From Arthonia radiata (Eukaryota > Ascomycota > Arthoniomycetes > Arthoniales > Arthoniaceae): a stretch of DNA of 64,000 nucleotides. The notes under the pieces are model-generated. The model did not search any database. It had not been told where the DNA came from and saw only the letters and a list, made by a program, of their open reading frames with translations. Of the stretch, positions 56,907-64,000 are shown piece by piece. The position numbers and the translations under genes were made by a program. The stretch is from contig PSQN01000010.1 in assembly GCA_002989075.1 (NCBI GenBank), positions 868,001 through 932,000 on the forward strand, in the 5' to 3' direction. Position 1 is the stretch's first letter; every line of letters begins with the position of its first letter.

Positions 56907-57378
56907 TGTAACGCCGGTCGCTAAGAGGACCGAACTAAGGCTTACTTGCCTTGTATACTTATCGACCTTAATAGTGGGTATCTCGTATACTAGAGACTAA
57001 AAGGCAGGAGAGGCGAGATAGATTATAGAAGGTAAGAGGAGCTTAACTAAAGTAGATAGAAGGTAAAGTACGTTATCTAAATATAGTTAAGAAACTTATA
57101 TTCAGATGTTAAGTTAATAGACTAAAGTCTATCCTAAGGTCGGCTATTAGTCTAGCTATATAATCTAAGGTACATAGGGAAGTTCCTCTATGTCCGTTAA
57201 TCTTAACAACGCTTATATTGGGTTTGTAGGGAACGTAGGCTCTTATAGCCGTCTTGTTCGATAATGCCTACGGCGGGTTTATAGGCTTAGTCGGGAATAA
57301 TACTAATAGGGCTAAGATAACTGGCGGTGGTTGATGCTTGGGTGCACGCTAGGCCGTCTGGGGCTGGTGCCCGTAACA
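56907..57378 (-). repeat. 5' LTR of nested gypsy element
   Basis: 472 bp, colinear with 50035-50506. Differences are mostly G-to-A and C-to-T transitions. Confidence 0.88.
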
Positions 57379-57383
57379 CTATA

Positions 57384-57720
57384 TAGAGTAAAAAAAGATA
57401 ACGCTAATAAAATATTACTGAGCCTATAGTAGAAGCTTAAGAGAGGTACTACTTTACTTAGTACCAAAAAAAAGCTCTCTAACTTAAAAGAAGGTATAAT
57501 TGCTGCCTTAATTATATTACTTAAAGATTAGTTTAAACACTATTAGCGGTTTAGCTACCGACCTAAAATTTTAGACGTGACTATAGCTTAAGTGTTAAAA
57601 AGGTACAGAAAAGAAGAAGAATACTACTATAAAGAGTAGAAAGACGAGACTAGCTTGGAACTAGTATAATACTTAAGCTTAATACAGGTACAATACTTAG
57701 TAGCAAGGAGAAGCTATTGT
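57384..57720 (+). mobile_element. Ty3/gypsy fossil 1, second segment after the nested insertion
   Basis: AT-rich, RIP-mutated sequence directly after the second CTATA duplication, continuing the plus-strand element that breaks off at 50034. Its right border with the copia element is not sharp. Confidence 0.5.
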
Positions 57721-57749
57721 TATATTGTCTGTCTTATTAGCTAAAATTC

Positions 57750-60700
57750 TCTAGAGAGATTCTAACTTATATATCTAAGTCTAGCGGTCTGTATAGAACT
57801 TACTAAATATCTGTTCTTTTAATAGAGGCTAGATAACCTGTAACTTACTATATAAGACAGTAATTCTGTCTATTTAAAACTATTAGTCTCTAAGTTTATT
57901 TTATATTGTCTTAAACTATAGGCCAGCTGTTTAAAACGAATTGTACAATACTTCTTTTTGTCCTAAGTCCGGGCTACTAGGCCCGATCCCCTAGGTAAAA
58001 GGCTTGTTCTATTTTAAGCTGAGACAGTTAGTAGAACCTGTCCAATACTCTAGGCCTCTGGGGGTTCCGGCTAACCAGCTAGTTGGTTAATTTCTAATAC
58101 ATCTCCTTAATTGACTAGGTTATTTAGTCGGATTATAAGCTAATTTAAGTTCTAAACGTTAGTATTTTAGCTAAATCGATTGGTTTTGTTAAACCGTCTG
58201 CTAATTGTTCCTTTATAGAAACGTATTTGAGCTCTATTTAGCCTGCCTGAACGTTTTTTCTAACATAGTAATACTGTATATCAATATGCTTAGATTTAGC
58301 TCAGAAGGTAGGGTTTTTTATAAGTTCTTTTATCGAATTGCTGTTGGTAAGTAATAGTTTTATCGGCAAAACTAGGGTCTCTGGTCTAATTTAACTAGCT
58401 TGCCTAGATAAATATATACTTGCCTGGTGCGTTAGAGTCTGCCAAGGCTTTTTATCCGCAGACTTTTTAAAAGTATCCGCTAAAACGGTAGTAATCGAAT
58501 TTTCTTTAAAAATTCCGGACAGTTTGGTAGCAATTAATTAGATAAATAACTGTTTCTTTATAGCTTCTTTAAGAGCTATATATTTAGTCTTATAAGAGCT
58601 TAAGGCGACCGTTTTTTGTAGCTTTAAATTCTAGCTAAGGGCTTCGTTTCTAAGTAGAAAGATATAGCCGGTAGTTGATCTCCTAGTACCAAGGTTCCTC
58701 CTCCAATCTACGTTACAATAGCCGGTTATACCGTCTATTAAGGAAGATCTATAGTAGAGGCTAAGGTTAGAAGTTTTATTTAAGTAAGCCTAAAGGCTAC
58801 TTAAAACTCTCTAGTGCTTCTTATTAGAATTTAATATGTACCGGGCTAGTAGGCTAGTTATAAAGGTAATATCGGGTCTTGTCTTTGTTATTAGATACAA
58901 AATCGATCCAATTTGTTGCTAATAATTAGAAATATTGGTACTGCTAGCTTAGTTAGGATTCGGTGTTAATTTTGAGCCGACGGGTTGCGGTATTTTTCCA
59001 GACATTCGGCCGTTTTTCTTCGAGTATTTAGTTAAAATTTTAGCCAAATAAGTCGACTAGTCTAGACAAATCGTTTTCGCTAAGCGATCTCGGGTAATTT
59101 TAATTCCTAGAAACTTACTAACGTCTTCTAAGTCCTTAACCGTAAGAGTCTTGTTTAGTTTCTAGTAGATTTCAGAAATTGTTTCAGTAGAATCGGATAC
59201 AGCTAATATATTGTCTATATAGACGATTAAAATTACCTGCTTTCTAGTTCTTTAAATATAAACTAACTAATCGGATACTAGAGGTTCGAAACCTATTCCC
59301 CTTAGTAATTCTTAAAGATAGGCTTTTTACTGTCGGTCGGCCTGTTTTAGACCGTAAAGAGCCTTCTTTATTCGACAAACTTTATTAGTTCCGTTAGATA
59401 GACCAGTTGGTTGCTCGATATAGACAACTTTGTCTAACTTTACGTTAGAATAAGCTGATTTTACGTTCTATTGCTTTATTTTCTAGTCTTTCTCTGCTAC
59501 TAAGGCTAGTATAAGCCGGTAAGTAATTAAATTTACTATATTTATAAAGGTCTCTATAAAATTAAAGCTGGGTCTTTGCTGGCAGCCCTTAGCTACCTAG
59601 CGGGCTTTAAAAATTAACTCGTTCTTCGGGAGATACTTAATCTTCGGTACTTAGCGCCCTTTTAGCGCCTTTTTACCCGGCAGTAGCTTAGTTAATATCT
59701 AGGTTTCTTAGTTAGCTAGCTCTTTAAGCTCTAACTGTATTGCGTCTAGCTAAGAAGGCTAATTCTTGGATATTCTTATTTCTTTTAAGTTATTAGGCTC
59801 TTTAGTAACTGCGACTAAGGCCTGTTTGGCGTATTATTCTAGGTTATTATAAAACTCGTTAAACTAATTTTTGTTGGCGTTTTCGTATATAAAATCTATT
59901 TTCTGGGCGCAATCGATGTCTGCCCGGCTAGGGTCTTCGGTACTTTTATAATCTAACTCGGTAGAAAGGTTAGACTCGTCTAGAGCTCTAGTTTAGTATA
60001 GTTCTTATTTAAATTCGTCCGCTAGTTGTTAAGATATAGGGTAGGTATACTGTTTCTTATACAGAGGACTCTCTTCTTTATCGGGAGATATCTTTCTATT
60101 ATCTTAAGATTTAGCGGTCGGATTTAGCTCGTTTTTAAACTTAACTTCTAGTTGTTCTTCGAGCTATTTAGAGATACTCTTGGTTAATTAATTAACCGTA
60201 GATCTCTGTAGGTCTTAAACAAATTTTCTTTTTTGAACGTAGACGTCTCTTCTCTAGTAAACCTTTCGGCTATTAAGGTCTAAGAGCTTATATTAGTTCG
60301 ATCTGTAGTCTATTAGAATATAGATAGTTACTCTAACGTCTAGTTTTTTTAATTTAGGTTCTTTTAAGATAAGTAACTGAGCCTTAGATTTTAATAGTAC
60401 TGACATCTAGTTTTTTGCCGTATTTTACTTTGTACGGGGTAATAAACCCTAGTAATCCGGTATAAAGGGCCCTATTATAAATATAGATAGCTGCTTTTAG
60501 TACTTTACCTTAATATATCTAGAATAGCCCGGCGGTATAAAGTATTGCTCGAACTTTACTAACAATTGTTCGGTTAAAGCGTTCGGCTCGTCTATTTTGC
60601 TGAAGGATATACAGTACGAATGTTGTTAAAATAGCTTCTTTTTATTCTAGAAGCTATTTTACCTAGCCTTTCCGGTATTCTTTTGCGTTGTTTAAGTATA

Positions 60701-61742
60701 GTCTTTTAAAAAGATGCTTAGACTGTATTTCTTTCTAAGTAATATAGATAGATAGTACGTCGAAAACCTAATCTTTAGACTATAGTACCTCGGTAGTTGT
60801 ATACCGGGTTTTATTGTCTATAAAGCTAGTAAATAATCGACCTTTAGAAGGGGTTTGCGGTACAATTAGCCCGCAAATATCTAAGTAGACTTTTTTTAAA
60901 TAATCGGCCGATTTGTTTAGAGTTTCTCAGCTAACTTTAGCCGTTGCCTTTACTTTGAAGCAAGTTTAGTAATTATCTCCCGATTTGTCCAAATAATTTG
61001 TTCCTAGAGCAACCTTTTTAAGCTGTTTTAAGGCATTTTTGCCTATATATCCTATCTATTAATACTAAAAGTTAGTTTTTAAAGAAATAGTATAAAGAGA
61101 TTGGACTATATTAATAGTCTGAGCTTCTATTACTATTAGGCCGTTAATATACCGCCCCTCGGTGGTTAGTTGTCCGGCTCAATTAACTTTTAGCTTGTTT
61201 TGGCCAAGAGTTACCTTATCTCTCCTCTTTCTAAGCTTATTGAAGCTTAGAAGGTTAATTCTAAATTTCTTAACAAACAAAACTTTGTCTAGGACAATTA
61301 TTTTGTTCTTAAAGAACAGTTTTACTTTACTTGTCTGTAAGGCTCGAATTAACTTCCCCCCTCTTCAATAAATAATTTGGTTAGTTAGCCGGATATCCGT
61401 TAGAAGGTCAATATTTAAGCAAATATAGCTTATTAAGCCTATATCGAGGATTTAAGAATTAGTAGAGTAATTAACTCTGTCTAGTAATGCTATAAAGCAT
61501 TGTTCTTCTTGTAGGTTAGAACTATGTACAGAAAACATTAAAAAATCGATGTTTTTAGAGCTTTTATTGGAATTTAGCCAGAGATTTAAGTATTTTTTCT
61601 AACAAGTTGCCGGTTTATGCCCCTTTTTGTTACAAAAGAGGCATTTTTCTTAGTTTTTACTTAAAGGTTTTAATTTTTCTCCGGTCCTTTGCGTTGATTT
61701 GTTGTCTATTGCAGTAAAAACCTTTTTGTTACGATCTTACTA
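57750..61742 (-). mobile_element. Ty1/copia retroelement fossil
   Basis: A minus-strand copia-type element, order of parts gag - integrase - reverse transcriptase - RNase H. A CCHC knuckle (KCLFCNKKGHKPATC on minus) is near 61.6 kb, the integrase core about 61.1-60.3 kb, reverse transcriptase about 59.8-58.95 kb with a YxDD-like box near 59.2 kb, RNase H about 58.75-58.35 kb. Integrase before reverse transcriptase identifies the family. LTRs were not found; the left border is approximate, and the right side is cut by the gypsy copy starting at 61743. Frames are destroyed throughout. Dead. Confidence 0.75.
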
Positions 61743-62176
61743 TGTTAGGCTAGTACAGGGCTGAGCGCAGCCCGCCTTATTGGAGCATCATACAGCATAC
61801 CCAACGACTTCAATATAGCGACGTCGGCAACGTCGCTATATCGCAATAGGATCCCGACCACGCGACAAAGAAAGTGTCGGGACCGTCGGACACAGAGAAA
61901 CATACCTATGTACCTTAGACTATATAGCTAGACTAATAGCCGACCCTAGGATAGACTTTAGTCTATTAACTTAACATCTAAATATAAGTTCCTTAACTAT
62001 ATTTAAGTAACGTACTTTGCCTTCTATCTACTCTAGTTAAGTCCCTCTTACCTTCTATAATCTGTCTCGTCTCTCCTGTCTTTTAGTCTCTAGCATACAA
62101 GATACCTACCACTAAGGTCGACAAGTATACAAGGTAAGTAAGCCTTAGTTCGGTCCTCTTAGCGACCGGCGTTATA
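61743..62176 (+). repeat. 5' LTR of gypsy fossil 3 with a divergent U3
   Basis: Starts TGTTAGG and ends GTTATA, where the other copy has TGTTACGG and GTTACA. From about 61888 to 62176 it matches the LTR of 50035-57378 (reverse complement). The first 145 bp or so are unrelated and much more GC-rich, including the hairpin TATAGCGACGT-loop-ACGTCGCTATA at 61824-61850 and inverted CCCGAC/GTCGGG. Confidence 0.75.
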
Positions 62177-64000
62177 CTTTAATAGACTCGCTACAAAAGT
62201 AGAGAAAGTAGATTAATTATATCTACTACTTTGGCACCCAACAGCCGCAATACTACAGATAGATTGGCCAATAGAATAGCTAGCACGAGTAAGATATTAA
62301 ACGTCAACACTAAGATAAGAAAAAGCTTCTTAGATAAACGTTCTAAAGTTACTTTATTCTTAATACGCCTAGCCGTATACTTTAAAACTTATAAAGACTA
62401 GTTCCCGAACGATACTACTATAGTTCTATTCGCTACCTCTTATATAGACAGAGATGCTTACAAGTAGGTTAAGTACTACCTCGACGATTTCTTATTTACT
62501 TCGATAAAGAGTAGACGCGAGGATACCGATAAGTTCTTTGCTAGCTTTATCTTCTTTTAGAAGAAGCTTCGCGAAATCTTTAGACAGACCGACGTTAGAC
62601 GCGTCGCTACTAGGAAGCTTAGGAACCTTAAATAAATAGGACCAGCAAGCAGGTACGCCGTCGAATTTATACAGTATGCTAATTAAACAGGATAGAACGA
62701 GAAACCCCTTATCGAGACCTTTTACGAAGGACTTAAGAATTATGTTAAAAAAATAATCTATATTCATAAAGAAAAGTTTAATAATCTCGATAACTTTATA
62801 CAACGAGCAAAGAAGATTAACGACAGTAACTTTAAAAGATAGATAGAAAAGAAGGGTAACCTTACTAATAGGTTCTATAGAACAAAGAATCGAGCAAACT
62901 TACGATAAGACCGAGGCGATCCAATGAAGCTAGATTTTATAAAGCCTCGAGAAAAACTAAACAACTAAGAAAGAGAATACAGAATAAAAAACAAGCTATG
63001 CTTGTATTACGGAAAACCAGGGCATTAAGTTAAAGAATGCCGTTCTAAGAAATAATAGTTCAATAGTACTAGCAGAAACAGATACAATAATCGATCTTAG
63101 AAACCCCGATTTCTACGACAACAGTTTAATATAACTACTCAGATAAAAGAGGATAACGGTCGTAATAAGGCAATGAAACTACTAGCAGCCTTCTTTAGCC
63201 GTTGACAGAAGGATCCGACCGAGGGTTGTCCTCTCCAAGAATTAGGTCTCTTATAAAAGACTATCTAGAACTAGTATAAGTACGTTACTAAACTAACTAA
63301 GGAGCAGAAGGACATCTACTGAGATACCTTCTGTAACTAGAAAAACACTTACTAGGTTTTATCCAACGAAAAGTACTATAAGTAAAATTTATTTAATTTA
63401 CACAAAAACTGGGATACAGACATTAAGTTATAGAAAGAAATAAAGGAACAACAAATAAAACAGAAACAACGAAACCTATAGAACTAAAACAACATTAACC
63501 GCACTATTCCAAGACAGTAGATACAAGATACCGCTATACTATACGAAACACTATTCTAAACTATATACTACGATAATAATTGTACGACCTACAAATTTAA
63601 TAAATTGGGATTAGAATAGTAACCAAAGAAACTAACATCTCTGAAACAAGGTTCGATATAAGAACTAGGCCTTACCCGAGGACAACCTAGGTTACCTTAT
63701 CTAAAAATCTAAGAGGAATCTAAGGAAGAACAGACCGTAGAAGCTAAGCAAGATAGCAGCTATAATGTATTATAGGCAAGACAACGACTTAAAGACAAAA
63801 ATATAGATTCTAATAGTACAGAATCCTTACTCGAGGACGATACTAACTAGAAAGAGCAAACCCTAATCCGTTGGGAAGGAATAATATAGAGACTTTATTA
63901 GTTAGTCTTTTACAATAGAAATTTAAGCGCTAATAGAGACATTAACGATATTCTAGGATATATTTACTTACGCCTACGATAACTAGTAAACCACCTTATT
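61743..64000 (+). mobile_element. Ty3/gypsy fossil 3, 5' part, runs out of the window
   Basis: Same family as 50035-57378 in the opposite orientation: from 62177 onward it is the reverse complement of that element's gag side (gag, then a CCHC knuckle near 63.0 kb, then the protease-proximal part). A 5' LTR of about 434 bp precedes it. The 5' third of this LTR does not match the other copy. Inserted into the copia fossil, so younger than it. Frames are interrupted. The rest lies beyond 64000. Confidence 0.82.

Larger units (their letters stand above)
50035..57378 (-). mobile_element. Ty3/gypsy LTR retrotransposon fossil 2, complete in outline, nested
   Basis: A 7344-bp element with two LTRs of 472 bp each and a perfect 5-bp target duplication CTATA (50030-50034 and 57379-57383). 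A polypurine tract (read on minus, AAGAGGGGGGATT) lies directly inside the LTR at 50035-50506, which sets the polarity to minus. Parts on minus: gag (about 56.8-55.9 kb) with a CCHC knuckle near 56.07 kb, protease near 54.7 kb, reverse transcriptase about 54.1-53.3 kb with the YxDD-type box near 53.58 kb, RNase H about 53.1 kb, integrase about 52.5-51.7 kb. The structure is whole but all frames are broken many times by RIP. It is younger than the gypsy fossil around it. Confidence 0.88.

Noticed and set aside
62492-62803. 103-codon minus-strand ORF
   Set aside because: Antisense of the gag region of the third gypsy copy.
1-64000. tRNA genes, rRNA genes and CRISPR arrays
   Set aside because: I looked for T-loop GGTTCGAATCC-type boxes and regularly spaced repeats; found none I could support. 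CRISPR is not expected in a fungus.

Overview
The window looks like a chromosome segment of a filamentous ascomycete (Pezizomycotina, probably Dothideomycetes). Three things suggest this. Introns are short (about 49-115 nt) with clear GTAAGT-type donors and CTAAC/CTGAC-like branch points. The gene set is typical of moulds: a GH18 chitinase, a Zn2Cys6 regulator, a Mug190-like SMP/C2 protein, a fungal six-hairpin glycosidase and Amidoligase_2 proteins. Repeats carry the marks of repeat-induced point mutation (RIP): AT-rich, TA-rich, CA/TG-poor, with almost no open frames.

Layout. Positions 1-1748 are the right part of a RIP-mutated Fot1/pogo-like DNA transposon with a 134-bp terminal inverted repeat. 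From 1749 to 45189 is a GC-balanced gene island. From 45190 a second copy of the same transposon starts in the same orientation. It is broken off at about 46250 by a retroelement nest that fills the window to 64000: a Ty3/gypsy fossil (46250-50034, resuming at 57384), a second gypsy element inserted into it (50035-57378, minus strand, 472-bp LTRs, CTATA target duplication), a Ty1/copia fossil (about 57750-61742, minus strand), and the 5' part of a third gypsy copy (from 61743, plus strand) whose LTR has an unrelated 5' portion.

The island has two halves. The left half (2.5-21.6 kb) is accessory. It holds a locally amplified orphan gene family (2934-3878, 6173-6797, 8570-8977, 9814-10517 on minus; 13522-14587 on plus). 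Four members share a two-exon structure with one phase-2 intron at the same place, and three share an HGxGxH-like motif. Next to them are two tandem Amidoligase_2 genes (15748-17389 and 18330-20132). The first has a one-base frameshift. The second is open but has lost both acidic residues of the ExE strand. A foldback element (about 11980-12260) and a strong inverted repeat (11236-11336) lie between family members.

The right half (22-43.3 kb) is mostly core: a six-hairpin glycosidase, a secreted class III chitinase, a coiled-coil protein, prefoldin subunit 4, a short-chain dehydrogenase, a large membrane-anchored SMP/C2 protein, a conserved-looking hypothetical protein and a Zn2Cys6 transcription factor. 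Intergenic stretches are mostly featureless; a few weak small-ORF candidates are noted with low confidence.

The most promising unexplained signal is the orphan family beside the two damaged amidoligases. The family relationship is read from the sequence. Any functional link to the amidoligases is a guess from position.
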